DNA of 64,000 bases from Chloroflexota bacterium (GCA_023389575.1 JAEWEG010000025.1:10048-74047), one strand, 5' to 3'; positions 37,601 through 46,832 are shown, numbered from the stretch's first letter. Program-made: numbers and translations. Notes: generated from the letters alone by a model not told the origin.

Positions 37601-38588
37601 TGTTCGCTTCGTCCTGCGGCGTCCGCGCGACTGGCGCCGTGTTGCAAAACACGATCGGCTCGGCGAATCCCTCTGGAATGTCCTCTGAAATCATCACCTC
37701 GACATGCGGAACATCGTCGAACCTCACGGTACCGGTGGGACCGCTGGTGTCAGTCTGCTCGTACTGCCCGCCGTCGCTAACGGTAAAGTCCACACCCTCG
37801 TAGCGCTGGCCGCAGTCATCCGCGATCGTTTCCATGGACACGATCTGCGGGGGCTCGTACCCGGCTGGGCAGATTGACTTCTGGATGACGATCCTGCTGG
37901 CATCGGTCGTCTGCACCAGCCACGAGCAGAACACGATCTCGTCGTCCTGCAGATTCCAGTTCGCCACGCCATTGCTGAGCGGGACGTTCTGGTAGCCGGT
38001 CTCCGGACCGCCGTGCTGCACGATGCCATTGCAGAATACCGCGGCCGTCGCGGTGGTGTTTTCACTCATGAACTGGGTCGGTCCGGTTGGCAACTCAGTG
38101 AATGACACATGCGAATCGCCAAATTCTCCCGTGTCCTGGAACTGGGGACTGCCTCCGCCCGCCGGTTGCACGACGAACTGCACGCCATCTTCCCCTTCAC
38201 ATTCCATGAAGAGGTTCTCCAGGTCAGGGCTGGTTAGATCGTAGGTCGCCGGACACTCCCAGTAGTCGATCTCGATCGCCCCGAGTTGTTCGCCTTCGGG
38301 CTCCTCGGTCGCCATCGGTTCTTCGGTCTCGACGATCTCCGGCTCTTCCGTTGGCTGAGGCTCCTCGGTCTCGATGATCTCTGGCTCCTCGCCACCATCA
38401 TCCTGGTCGCCACCATCGGGCTCTTCGGTCGGCTGCGCTCGTTGCAATTCGTCCGCCTGTCGCGCGGTCGCCACCTGCCCGCCAATCGGCGCCAGGAGCA
38501 TGAACGCGAACACCAGGAGGAGCAACGCGTGGCGAGGTTCGCGGCCCCGCCGTTTGGATCTCGCGCGACGCGTGTGCGAAGTAAACAT
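34614..38588 (-). CDS. Giant secreted protein with nine four-cysteine prealbumin-like repeats
   Basis: The 1324-residue protein starts at the ATG seven bases after GGAGG. A basic N-region (HTRRARSKRRGREPRH) and a hydrophobic core (ALLLLVFAFMLLAPIGGQVA) form a signal peptide. An acidic Glu/Pro/Thr-rich linker follows. Then nine repeats of about 120-130 residues occur, each of the form K..CP.GY, a second Cys, GV.F.V, a VP.G..TV turn, V.C and C.WYN. This pattern suggests SpaA/Cna-B-like beta-sandwiches with two disulfides each. Repeats three and four are nearly identical. The C-terminus is PTKYPNTGIPTREEWRLTA, shared with the second giant protein. A surface or matrix role is likely; the ligand is unknown. 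Confidence 0.85.
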   Translation of the reverse strand: MFTSHTRRARSKRRGREPRHALLLLVFAFMLLAPIGGQVATARQADELQRAQPTEEPDGGDQDDGGEEPEIIETEEPQPTEEPEIVETEEPMATEEPEGEQLGAIEIDYWECPATYDLTSPDLENLFMECEGEDGVQFVVQPAGGGSPQFQDTGEFGDSHVSFTELPTGPTQFMSENTTATAAVFCNGIVQHGGPETGYQNVPLSNGVANWNLQDDEIVFCSWLVQTTDASRIVIQKSICPAGYEPPQIVSMETIADDCGQRYEGVDFTVSDGGQYEQTDTSGPTGTVRFDDVPHVEVMISEDIPEGFAEPIVFCNTAPVARTPQDEANRPPYEIVAQENGGITYLVQPGHEVACSFFNIPEEDMATEPVTEEPTEMPTEEGSEEPTGDLVGAFEIEYRECPDGYTFLDAMDEDELDQMLQECAQVDGVEFTIDQGGPDGNTQETGEFGESHISFTEVPTGMRTVTQTDAFAITYVVCEGIVSNGGPETGDMEMTVSGGSIQWDLIDEEIVYCDWFVMAQGGTSTEEPTEPVGELVGAIEIEYRECADGYTFLDAMDEDQLDQMLQECDQVNDVEFTIDQGGPDGNSQLTGFYGDSHVSFLEVPTGMRTVTQTVPSANTYVTCQGIVSNGGPETGLMEMTVSNGSIQWNLIDEEIVYCDWFVMGDGGVIEPENEQVGSLNINYWECPATIDFATISDDGLATECTDSRNGVVFGVTNGTFSETQSTGDINDGVVAFGEVPTGTVSVKQLTPPQQLIVICQGIVSNGGPETAIMRMPITQATIEWNLLDDEVVYCDWYVIPLVEGVAQVAINKHACPEGFDAYNADIYELAANCHEDPGTVAFNVTSGAYNQDANATGGGNYAEFADVPTGSIAVTEDVPDGYAEPIVYCKIQAYPSLDDVVPTHRVQLNGGNSFTRVVGDSQLLWCDVFNVLEDHSTVTVNKFHCPEGTGYEEDDAWYQENCTEYHEGVQFKLTHDDGDVFGITDGNGQVMWDGVPMGPFSIQEYIPGGYGDPVVICGMTAMVNGAIADGFPRRVEAPGGYLEAEIGLPNTDYFCFWYNIPAGPGEITIFKYICPEGYDVDAWDADPTEDCTEGTNGVTFTLNGMGYASQSDTGDRVQYAVYFGGLEPGPYTVTESVPVNTQYAFVWDCYGQRMGELRPTPLSMGDTLDIDVGAGESISCYWYNVPRFDPEYGRITVYKYECGTATFVSEVDCERYEGGQEFDLVWWNGDAWEYADTRTTDGAGKILWINVPPGEYWLDEQGADWCHMTSEQLSDDGNWLNVYDDQETVVKVFNCTSEPGKPGKTPTKYPNTGIPTREEWRLTA

Positions 38589-39134
38589 GGTCAACCTCCG
38601 GAACGATATTGGGACTCGAACAGACTCCCCTGAAACTCCAGGGCGCCAACGTCCAACCACGTTGCATTCGCATTCTGCGGCCGGCCAACTTCCCGTACAT
38701 CAGTGAAGTTACCGAGATTTCAGCCTCCGCCGTCCCCGGCCTCTTCGCGCTTACGTACGCAATCCATCCAGCGCATTCGCCGCGCCTGCGTAACGCGATG
38801 CTGCGCCACCCGACATCTTCCTGTAAACTGGGCATCGTACATTGGTCAGCCAGCCCCGGACGCTTCCGCGGGGCACGGGAAACGCTGGGTTACCAATGGC
38901 GGACGATCGCTCGGCAGCGATTTCGTCCCACTCGTTGACAACGTAACGTGCGCGGAGATCGGCCAGGGAGTGGAAAACGCACTCCGTTCCGGCCGCTCGG
39001 CTCCTTCTCCGAGGAGTACGATCCGATCCCCCTCACCGCCCTCGGCGGAGAGGCCCGGGGTTTCGGTATCGTGCGTGCTGTACGTCCAGGTTCACGAGTG
39101 GAGACGCTGCCCATCCAATATGGAGTCAGCTACC
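38589..39134. other. Divergent promoter region between giant protein gene and ino1
   Basis: The 546-bp gap drives the giant gene to the left and inositol-phosphate synthase to the right. It holds the two-part element at 38698-38759. No gene of its own is supported. Confidence 0.6.
38698..38759 (-). promoter_or_regulatory. Shared two-box upstream element, copy A
   Basis: On the minus strand the near-palindrome TTGCGTACGTAA (core 38753-38759) is followed 37 bp later by TCGGTAACTTCACTGATG (38698-38715), ending about 110 bp before the giant gene's start codon. The same boxes precede the second giant gene and the truncated gene at the window's right edge. Confidence 0.7.
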
Positions 39135-40262
39135 ATGATTTCCTCTCTCCACCCGCGGAAAGACCGGATTCGCGTTGCCATCGTTGGTGTTGGCAATTGC
39201 GCCTCATCCCTCATCCAGGGCGTTCAGTACTATCGGGAAGCCCCGGATGACGAGTTCGTCCCCGGCCTGATGCACGTGAACCTCGGCGGCTACCACATTC
39301 GCGACATCGAATTCTCAGCGGCCTTCGACGTCGACGACGCCAAGGTCGGCAAGGACCTCAGCGAAGCCATCTGGTCCGGCCCCAACAACACCATCAAATT
39401 CGCGGACGTTCCCCACCTCGACGTTCCCGTCCAGCGCGGTCCCACCCTCGATGGCATTGGCCGCTACCTCTCGGACGTCATCACCGAATCCACCGAACCC
39501 GCTGTCGACGTTGCCCAGATCCTGCGCGACACGCAAACCGATGTCGTTGTCTCCTACCTCCCGGTCGGCTCCGAAGCGGCCACGAAGTGGTACGTGGAGC
39601 AGGTCATCGCGGCCGGCTGCGGCTTCGTCAACTGCATCCCGGTGTTCATCGCCCGCGAGGACGACTGGCGCCAGCGATTCGAGGATGCCAACCTCCCCAT
39701 CGTCGGAGACGACATCAAGAGCCAGGTCGGCGCCACCATCACCCACCGCATGCTCACCCGCCTCTTCGCCGATCGCGGTGTCCGCATCGACCGCACCTAC
39801 CAGCTCAACTTCGGCGGCAACACCGACTTCCTCAACATGCTGGAACGTGACCGCCTCGAATCCAAGAAGATCTCCAAGACGAACGCCGTCACCTCCCAGA
39901 TGGATTACGGCGTCGGCCCCGGCAACGTCCATGTTGGTCCCAGCGACCACGTGCCGTGGCTGGAGGATCGCAAGTGGGCCCACATCCGCCTCGAAGGCAC
40001 CACCTTCGGCGATGTTCCGCTCAACGTGGAAATGAAGCTGGAGGTCTGGGACTCTCCCAACAGCGCCGGTGTCGTGATCGACGCCATCCGCTGCGCGAAG
40101 CTCGCCCTGAACAACGGCATTGGCGGCGCGCTCACCGCCCCCAGCGCCTGGTTCATGAAGTCGCCACCCCAGCAACTCCACGACGACATCGCCCGCGATC
40201 AGCTGGAGACCTTCATCGCCGATAACGCCTTCGTCCGCGAGGAAGAACCCGCGCTCGTCTAG
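39135..40262 (+). CDS. ino1: Inositol-3-phosphate synthase
   Basis: The 375-residue enzyme starts at the ATG nine bases after GGAG; an in-frame ATG at 39120 is less well placed. The NAD-binding motif VAIVGVGNCASSLIQG and downstream blocks (SYLPVGSEAATKWYVEQ, FVNCIPVFIA, GDDIKSQVGATITHR, QLNFGGNTDFLNM, SQMDYGVG, VEMKLEVWDSPNSAG) fit the short actinobacterial/archaeal form. It converts glucose-6-phosphate to inositol-3-phosphate using NAD as an internal redox cofactor, for inositol phospholipids or compatible solutes. It is a single gene placed between two giant secreted-protein genes, with no partner phosphatase in view. Confidence 0.95.
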   Translation: MISSLHPRKDRIRVAIVGVGNCASSLIQGVQYYREAPDDEFVPGLMHVNLGGYHIRDIEFSAAFDVDDAKVGKDLSEAIWSGPNNTIKFADVPHLDVPVQRGPTLDGIGRYLSDVITESTEPAVDVAQILRDTQTDVVVSYLPVGSEAATKWYVEQVIAAGCGFVNCIPVFIAREDDWRQRFEDANLPIVGDDIKSQVGATITHRMLTRLFADRGVRIDRTYQLNFGGNTDFLNMLERDRLESKKISKTNAVTSQMDYGVGPGNVHVGPSDHVPWLEDRKWAHIRLEGTTFGDVPLNVEMKLEVWDSPNSAGVVIDAIRCAKLALNNGIGGALTAPSAWFMKSPPQQLHDDIARDQLETFIADNAFVREEEPALV

Positions 40263-40488
40263 CATCGGGCTCGAGGTCTCTTCCCCGGCATGACGGCCCG
40301 CCCTTTCAGCAGCCGGTACGGGCGGACCTGTTGAACCGCGGATGAACTGCCTTGGCAGAACACTCCTTGTTCAACTTTTGTCCGCCCATCGCCGCGGAGC
40401 GAGACCGTATCGGCCCCGGCACACGGTAAAAAAACGGAGCTTCGCGGTCGCAAAACGTTCCTTTATCGATACGCCGCGACTCGCCCAC

Positions 40489-40530
40489 AACGAAACCGGG
40501 AAATGGTGCTCGCCATTCCCCGGTTTCGTT
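40489..40530. terminator. Hairpin terminator after the second giant secreted-protein gene
   Basis: An 18-bp stem with one mismatch (40489-40506 with 40513-40530) lies 22 nt after the stop. It shares its flanking CCCACAACGAA and general make-up with the hairpins at 29820 and 34548. Confidence 0.75.
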
Positions 40531-40551
40531 TGCGTTGGCTGGCTCGGCGAT

Positions 40552-43500
40552 CTACGCGGTCAGCCGCCAGTCCTCACGAACTGGGCCGACACCGGTGTTC
40601 GGGTACTTGGTGGGAATCGGGCCGGGCTTGCCTTTGGCGGAGGAATCGCTCGCGCAGTTGTAGACCTGCACGACCGTCTCCTCGCCCTCCATCACGTTGA
40701 GCCAGTTGCCGTCGTCCGAGAGCCCGTCGCTGGTCATGTGACACCACTCCCGATCCCGCTCGTCCAGCCAGTACTCCCCGGCAGCCAGATCGTCCCAGGT
40801 GTATCGGCCCGCGCCGTCCGTCGTCCCGCTGTCCACGATCTCCCAGGCATCCCCGTTCCACCAGGCCAGGTCGAAGCCCTGGCCGCCTTCGTGGATTTCG
40901 CAGTCGACCTCGCTGACGTAGACCTGGGTGGCGCAGGTGTATTTGATCACGGTGAGGGAGCCGTCCGGATCGTGGGGCACGTTGTACCAGTGGCAGGTGA
41001 TCGCCTCGTCGGCCCCGATCTCAATCGTCAGCTCCGCTCCCACCGCGAGCGGCGTTGGCCGCAGTTCGCCCATCATCTGGCCGTAGCAGTCCCAGACGAA
41101 GACGAGGCTGATGTCCTCCGGCACCTGCTCGGTGAGGGTGTAGGAGCCGGGCTCGAGGTCGGGGAAGACGACGCCGTGCGGAACACTGTCACCCGTGGTG
41201 GACTGAGACTGGTAGCCGTCCGGGCCGGTGATGGCGAAGGGGATGCCGTTGGGGCCGTCGGTGCAGTCGGTGGCGGGATCGGCGCCCCACGCGTCGGGAT
41301 CGTAGCCCTCGGGACAGGTGTGCTTGTAGACCGTGATCTCCCCTTCCCCGCCGGGGATGTTGTACCAGTAACACAGGTACAAGGTGCCGGTGTAGCCGAA
41401 CTCAGACGCGTGATACCCGTTCGTCGCGTCCACCCGTTTCGCCACCGCGTCGAGCGGCGCGCCACCGGTCGAAGACACCACGCCGCAGAACACCACCGGC
41501 TCACCGTAGCCTTCCGGAATGTACTCCTGCAGGCTGAACGCGCCCAGCGGCACGCTGGTCCACGTCGCCTCACCCGAAGCATCCGTCGCCTTGGTCACCG
41601 ACCCCATGCCGGCCGTCAGCTTGAACTCGACGCCCGCGTGCGGGTCTGCGCACGTCGTCCCATACCAGCCCGCGTCCTGGTCGGTGGCTGTTCCCTCCGG
41701 GCAGGTGTGCTTGATCACCACCACCGTGTTCCCGCTGGAAACGATGTTGAACCAGTGGCAATGAACCTCCGCCTGGGGCTGGACCTCGTAGGCAATCGCG
41801 CCATCGGTCGCGGTGACCTGGGCCATCGGGATTTGCATGAACGGGACCTGATCCTTCGGCACGCTTTCGCAGAACACGATGGGCTCGCCATACCCGTCGG
41901 GAATCGTTTCCCGAATCGTGACCTCCGAAGGCGGCACGTTCTCGACGATCGCGATGCCAATGCCGTTGGTCACCGCCGTTCGCGAAAAGCCATCCCCATT
42001 CGCCACCGTGAACGCCACCCCGCCCCGAACCTCGGTGCAGGCCTGCGTCAGCGTCTCCAGGTCAGGCGCCGAGACATCGGTTCCGTCCGGGCAGAAGTAC
42101 TTGAAGTTCACCACGCGCCCGTTCTCGCCGGTTGTCTCTTCGAGCAGCACGTTGTACCACCGGCAATACAGGTCGGTGTTCGCCTCAAGTTGCCACGAGA
42201 TCGACGCGTCGCCCTCGATCGTCATTTTCTGCTCCGGACCCGTTGGCACGGCCGCTCCCTGAACCCGGCAGTAGACGATCGGTTCGCCGTATCCGGTTGG
42301 CAACGTCTCGGTTACCGTCACCGGCCCGGCTGGAACCGCCGGGAAGTCCGCGTACCGGAACAGGTTCGTGCTCGACGCGGTGTCGCTGAAGGTCCCACTG
42401 GTTACGCTGAACTCGATCGTCCCGATGTCATCGCCGCATTGCAGTTCCAACTGTTGCGAGGTCATCGCGTGTACGTCCAGCCCTGGTGGACAGGCTTGTT
42501 TCCACACATGCACCGAACCCATGCCGCCCATGACGTTGTACCAGTCGCAGTACAGCACCTGGCCACCGGAGAGGCTCTCCACCAGCCCGGGACCGTACCC
42601 TACCTGCCGCAACGCCACCGGAGCCACGACCGACCCATCCTCGAACTCGATCCGGCACGAAACCACCGGCAGGCCATATCCGTCCGGCAGCTTCTCGGTA
42701 ATGCGCAACGTCCCGGAGGGCACATCGGTGAAGCTCGCCGGGGCCGCGCCAGTCGCCGGTTTCGTTTCCAGGTACAGCGCTCCATCCTCCACCGTGAAGT
42801 CCACCGAGCCCGGATCGCCCGTGCATGTCGAGGCCAGGGTCGCCACGTCGGCCGTGTACGGATCGAACCCGTCCGGGCACACCCGCTTCGCGATGTGCAC
42901 GTCCACGAACCCTGCGATCACGTTGTACCAGTCGCAATACACCACGTGTCCCGGCTTCAGTTCGAAGTTGATCTGACGATCCCCGAACACGTTGTGCAAC
43001 GCTGGCGGCGACACCACCGTCGCGTCCTCCAGGCTCACCTGGCAGTACACGATCGGCGTCCCCCAGCCGTCCAGGTTGTCTTCGACCACCGCCACGTACC
43101 CGCTCGGCACCCCGGCGAACGACGCCAGCACCAGCGGGGTCTTCGACGCCGGCTGCGTTTCCTGGTGAATGTCGGATACCACCGTAAAGTTCCGCGTTCC
43201 CGGGTCATCGGTGCACTGCTGGCCAAGCTGTTCGTAGGTCAGCGTGTAGGAGGGAACGAGGATGCCGCAGGCATGCGAGTTGATGATCACACGCCCCTCG
43301 CCGCCGACCACGAAGAACCAGTCGCAGCGGATCTGTTCCCCATCGGCCAGGTCCTGGGTCAGGAAGGCCCCCATTTTCAGAGGATCGGTCCGGCCCGACG
43401 TCCCCGCCGGATCGTAACAATCCCAGACGAACGTTTCGGTCACGCCGTTCCTGACGCCCGCCGATATCGAATACTCGCCGGCTGGGAGCATGTCGACCGT

Positions 43501-45285
43501 GCCGTATCCTGGCCCCGCCCATCCGGTTTCGATCGCCCACGCGGCATGGTCGTCGACGTTATCGTCCACATCGAAGCCGATGCCATCGAGCGGGGAGCAC
43601 GTCCCCTCGGGGCTGGCGTCCACCGTTGTCACATCGAAGCCCGCCGGGCAGACGAAGGCGAATATCGTCAGGCTGCCCGTGCCCACCAGCGCGGCGATCG
43701 CCGCCGGCGAGGCTTCGGGCCCGAGCGATCGCACCGAGACCGGCGATCCCTCCGGCGCGACAGACTGCACCGTGGCTCCCGGCGCCAGGATATTGAACCA
43801 GCGGCATGTCCTGAGCACGCCCTGGGCCAGGCCAACGGTCTCCGTGCCACTGTTGAAGTGGGGTATCTCGCCCACGCCACCGCCACTACCGCACCCAAAA
43901 GTGAAGCTGCCCGCCACGTCGCCCGGGACATCCTGGATCACGGTGTAGTCACCAGCCGGAATCCCGCCGAATGTCACCGCGTTCGGAATCGAGTCCCCGG
44001 TCATCGTCATCAGGTCCACCGTGTTCGGGTCGGTGTCGATCAGCGTGAAGTTCACCCCGTTCGGGCCGGGGGTGCAATCGGTGGTGGGGTTGGCCCCTTC
44101 CACGGACGGATCGTAGCCAACCGGACAGGTTGCAAGCTGCACGGTCAGCGTCGATGGCTGGCCGGTCGGCGCCGTCGGCGCGATGGTCGCAAGCGGCGGC
44201 TCGTTGCCGTCCGGCTGGGCGAGCTCCGACTCCATGATGTTGAACCAGCTGCAATGGAACCGCTGGCCATGGACCAGCGTCAGCCCGGTCGTCCGGAAAC
44301 TCCCCACGCCCACCTCGCTGAACGGCGCGATCTCGGCGCCCTCCAGCGTCGTCACCTGGCAGAACACCCGCGCCTTGTCGAACCCCGAGGGGTCGTCCAG
44401 CCAGATCTCGATCGGCCCGGTCTTGATGGCGTCGAAGAACACATCGTTGAACTCTCCCCCGCTCACGCCCATCCGTGAGAGGCCTGGGCCGTGCCCCACG
44501 AAGAACTGCCTCGCCCCGGCGGGCTCGGTGCACACGGCGATGAGGTCGTTCATCGAAGGCTCGGGGAACAGCCCGGCGGTTGCCGGGCAGGCCATGTTCA
44601 CCACATACACAACGCCAATCCCGCGGTCCACCTGGTACCAGTCGCAATGGACATCGCCAGCCACTCGACCAATCTTCCAGTACCCACCGCTGGCATTGCC
44701 CGGGCCGATCTGGTCCACCATCGCGCCATTGGCGTCGTAGAGGAAACAGTTGGCGATCGGCTTGTCGTACCCGGGCTGGATGCGCTCGCCAATCGCGAGA
44801 TTGGAACCGACTTCCACCGTCACCTGGTTCCCCGATGCCGGGGGAACCTCGAAGTCGCTCTCGAAGATGAAATTGGCGTATCCCGGGCCGGTGCACTGGT
44901 CGAGCACCATCTGGATGTTGCTGGAGAAGTACGGGTCGAACTCGGGATGGTCGCAGCGGTACACGGTGATGGTGAGCGTGTTCGTCTCCGCCACTGCTGC
45001 TTCGGTGACTGGCTCCGTCGCCACCGCCTCAACGGTTTCCACAGGGATGTCCGTAGGCTCGGCCCGCTCCTCGGTGGCGACGACCTCGGTCACGACCGGT
45101 TCCGTGGGCTCGACAGGGTCTTCCGGCTGCTCGGCCACCTGCTCGTCCGGCAACTCGGCCACCGGGTCCTGCCTGGTGCCCTGGGCGGTCGCCACCTGGC
45201 TCACCAGCGGCGAAAACACCAGCAACAACGTCACGATCAGGAACAGCATCCGGGACGCCCGGGGGTGAGAAGTACGTCGTCGCAT
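40552..45285 (-). CDS. Giant secreted protein with eleven four-cysteine prealbumin-like repeats
   Basis: The 1577-residue protein starts at the ATG behind GAGGAGG. Its signal peptide is RRRTSHPRASR followed by MLFLIVTLLLVFSPLVSQVA, then an acidic Glu/Pro/Val/Thr linker. Eleven repeats of about 120-130 residues follow the same plan as in the 34614-38588 protein (CP.GY, second Cys, VP.G..T..E..P.GY, V.C, C.WYN). The last three repeats match the last three of that protein closely, while earlier ones are more diverse. The end, PIPTKYPNTGVGPVREDW then RLTA, carries the shared C-terminal signature; no hydrophobic anchor follows it. A secreted adhesin or matrix protein stabilised by disulfides is the best guess. 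Confidence 0.85.
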   Translation of the reverse strand: MRRRTSHPRASRMLFLIVTLLLVFSPLVSQVATAQGTRQDPVAELPDEQVAEQPEDPVEPTEPVVTEVVATEERAEPTDIPVETVEAVATEPVTEAAVAETNTLTITVYRCDHPEFDPYFSSNIQMVLDQCTGPGYANFIFESDFEVPPASGNQVTVEVGSNLAIGERIQPGYDKPIANCFLYDANGAMVDQIGPGNASGGYWKIGRVAGDVHCDWYQVDRGIGVVYVVNMACPATAGLFPEPSMNDLIAVCTEPAGARQFFVGHGPGLSRMGVSGGEFNDVFFDAIKTGPIEIWLDDPSGFDKARVFCQVTTLEGAEIAPFSEVGVGSFRTTGLTLVHGQRFHCSWFNIMESELAQPDGNEPPLATIAPTAPTGQPSTLTVQLATCPVGYDPSVEGANPTTDCTPGPNGVNFTLIDTDPNTVDLMTMTGDSIPNAVTFGGIPAGDYTVIQDVPGDVAGSFTFGCGSGGGVGEIPHFNSGTETVGLAQGVLRTCRWFNILAPGATVQSVAPEGSPVSVRSLGPEASPAAIAALVGTGSLTIFAFVCPAGFDVTTVDASPEGTCSPLDGIGFDVDDNVDDHAAWAIETGWAGPGYGTVDMLPAGEYSISAGVRNGVTETFVWDCYDPAGTSGRTDPLKMGAFLTQDLADGEQIRCDWFFVVGGEGRVIINSHACGILVPSYTLTYEQLGQQCTDDPGTRNFTVVSDIHQETQPASKTPLVLASFAGVPSGYVAVVEDNLDGWGTPIVYCQVSLEDATVVSPPALHNVFGDRQINFELKPGHVVYCDWYNVIAGFVDVHIAKRVCPDGFDPYTADVATLASTCTGDPGSVDFTVEDGALYLETKPATGAAPASFTDVPSGTLRITEKLPDGYGLPVVSCRIEFEDGSVVAPVALRQVGYGPGLVESLSGGQVLYCDWYNVMGGMGSVHVWKQACPPGLDVHAMTSQQLELQCGDDIGTIEFSVTSGTFSDTASSTNLFRYADFPAVPAGPVTVTETLPTGYGEPIVYCRVQGAAVPTGPEQKMTIEGDASISWQLEANTDLYCRWYNVLLEETTGENGRVVNFKYFCPDGTDVSAPDLETLTQACTEVRGGVAFTVANGDGFSRTAVTNGIGIAIVENVPPSEVTIRETIPDGYGEPIVFCESVPKDQVPFMQIPMAQVTATDGAIAYEVQPQAEVHCHWFNIVSSGNTVVVIKHTCPEGTATDQDAGWYGTTCADPHAGVEFKLTAGMGSVTKATDASGEATWTSVPLGAFSLQEYIPEGYGEPVVFCGVVSSTGGAPLDAVAKRVDATNGYHASEFGYTGTLYLCYWYNIPGGEGEITVYKHTCPEGYDPDAWGADPATDCTDGPNGIPFAITGPDGYQSQSTTGDSVPHGVVFPDLEPGSYTLTEQVPEDISLVFVWDCYGQMMGELRPTPLAVGAELTIEIGADEAITCHWYNVPHDPDGSLTVIKYTCATQVYVSEVDCEIHEGGQGFDLAWWNGDAWEIVDSGTTDGAGRYTWDDLAAGEYWLDERDREWCHMTSDGLSDDGNWLNVMEGEETVVQVYNCASDSSAKGKPGPIPTKYPNTGVGPVREDWRLTA

Positions 45286-45659
45286 GGGAAGCCTCCTCGA
45301 AATCACCGCCGGCACCCCGGCCACATCATGGACCACCGCCATTGCATCATTCTGTTCCCGGAAACGCCCCGTTCCATCCGTGAATTTACCGAGATTTCAC
45401 CCCTTCAGCGTGTCCTGGCCTTCCAATCACGTACGTGATGGACTGTCCTCGCTCACGTCTGTCCCCTTCCCCCAGCCACGCTGGGGAAACCCACACGCCA
45501 ACTGATTGAGCGAAGCGGAGGCTCTCGCATGAGATGGTTCGCAATGCGGAATGCCATACACCGGCACGCTCGTGGATGGTGACGTTTGCGTGGATGCCGG
45601 TTAGACATTCCCTACTGGTGGTCCTACGGCGCGATACCTGTTGACATTGTTGATCGCGC
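45286..45659. other. Upstream region of the second giant secreted-protein gene
   Basis: This 374-bp gap contains copy B of the two-box element (45375-45439) on the promoter side of the giant gene. The rest, up to the end of the rhamnonate-dehydratase-like gene, shows nothing recognisable. Confidence 0.6.
45375..45439 (-). promoter_or_regulatory. Shared two-box upstream element, copy B
   Basis: A perfect 14-bp palindrome ATCACGTACGTGAT (45426-45439) is followed on the minus strand by TCGGTAAATTCACGGATG (45375-45392), 90 bp before the start codon. Box spacing is 36 bp, nearly as in copy A. Confidence 0.7.
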
Positions 45660-46832
45660 TCACGTCTCCCTCCAGGCGAACGGCTCGAACCACGAATCCG
45701 GAACCTCCAGCCCAAATCCCGGCCCGTCACCCGGCACGAGGTATCCATCCTTCGGAACCGCCTGTCCCGGCAACCCCCACGCCTCGTCCAGCGGCACCCC
45801 GGGCGGGTTCCTCGGAAGGAACTCGATCCACGGCACGGCCGTCGAGCTCCACGAGAAGTGCTGCCCAAACACTGAGTTGCCGCCGCCATGGATCGTCACG
45901 CCGATGTTCGCCGCCCCGGCCGCCGCGGCGATCTTCTGGCAGGTCGTTAAGCCGCCGACCCAGTTGATGTCCGGCTGCACGATATCCGCCACCCGGTTGG
46001 CGATCGCCCACTGGAACAGATACGCCGTGTACCAGTGCTCGCCCGTCGCCAGCGCCTGCCACGGCAGCCGTTTCCTGACCTCCAGGTGCGCGTCGTGGTC
46101 GTCTGGGAGCAGGTATTCCTCGATCCAGCGCAGCCGATACGGGCGCAGCACCTCCGCCAGTCGCACCGTGTACTCGACATCGAACGCCATCCAGCAGTCC
46201 AGCATCAGCTCGCACTCGTCGCCAATGCGCTCCCGCGTCGAGGCCACCAGTTCCTCAATCTTCCTCAACCCGTCCAGGCCATCGACCGGTCCATACGGGC
46301 AAGCCAGCTTGAAAGCCCGGAACCCAAGCTCCTGATACCAGTCGATGTCGTTGCCGGTGGCGTAGCAGAACATCCTGTCGCTCACCGGCCCACCCGCCAG
46401 CTCGTAGACCGGCTTGCCGAGCACCTTCCCCCGCGCGTCCCACAGCGCCAGGTCGATCGCGCTGATCGCGTATGATGCCAGCCCCGCCGCCCCGAACGGC
46501 GACGCCAGCCGGAACAGCTTGTCCGCCAGCCGTTCCTGGGCAAACGCGTCGTCGCCCACCAGTTGGGGCCCGAAGTAGTCGCCGATCAGTGGCGCGGTCA
46601 CCGGTCCGTAGGCCGTCTGCCCGTAGCCAATCGTGCCGTCCTCCAGCGTCACCTTCGCCCAGGCATCGGGCCATTTCGGATACCACAGCCCCCGGTTGGC
46701 CTTCAATTCGGGAAACCGCGCCATCGGCGTCGCGATCTCGGTTCCCTGAGTCCAGTGCGGCCGCCACGGCCTGGTCGTCACCTCCCGCTTTGGCTGGTTC
46801 AGCCGCATCGCCTCAACGCTGGCAATCTTCAT
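45660..46832 (-). CDS. rhmD: L-rhamnonate dehydratase-like enolase-superfamily enzyme
   Basis: The 390-residue enzyme starts at the ATG after GGAGGCGG. Beyond the general superfamily residues (Asp212 in LMLDCWM, Glu238/239 in WIEEY, Glu265 in ATGEH, His315 in IHGGG), it shares segments typical of L-rhamnonate dehydratase: EIATPMARF near residue 35, YATGNDIDWYQELGF near 157, LMLDCWM, and QPDINWVGGLTT near 286. RhmD removes water from L-rhamnonate to give 2-keto-3-deoxy-L-rhamnonate in the non-phosphorylated rhamnose pathway. No rhamnose dehydrogenase or aldolase gene is nearby. A related acid sugar such as L-lyxonate or L-mannonate is also possible. Confidence 0.75.
   Translation of the reverse strand: MKIASVEAMRLNQPKREVTTRPWRPHWTQGTEIATPMARFPELKANRGLWYPKWPDAWAKVTLEDGTIGYGQTAYGPVTAPLIGDYFGPQLVGDDAFAQERLADKLFRLASPFGAAGLASYAISAIDLALWDARGKVLGKPVYELAGGPVSDRMFCYATGNDIDWYQELGFRAFKLACPYGPVDGLDGLRKIEELVASTRERIGDECELMLDCWMAFDVEYTVRLAEVLRPYRLRWIEEYLLPDDHDAHLEVRKRLPWQALATGEHWYTAYLFQWAIANRVADIVQPDINWVGGLTTCQKIAAAAGAANIGVTIHGGGNSVFGQHFSWSSTAVPWIEFLPRNPPGVPLDEAWGLPGQAVPKDGYLVPGDGPGFGLEVPDSWFEPFAWRET

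Noticed and set aside
40342..44478. A 1378-codon open frame opposite the second giant secreted-protein gene, and a similar 784-codon one at 34449-36803
   Set aside because: Both are shadows of the repeat genes; the minus-strand reading has a signal peptide, Cys-patterned repeats and good ribosome binding sites.
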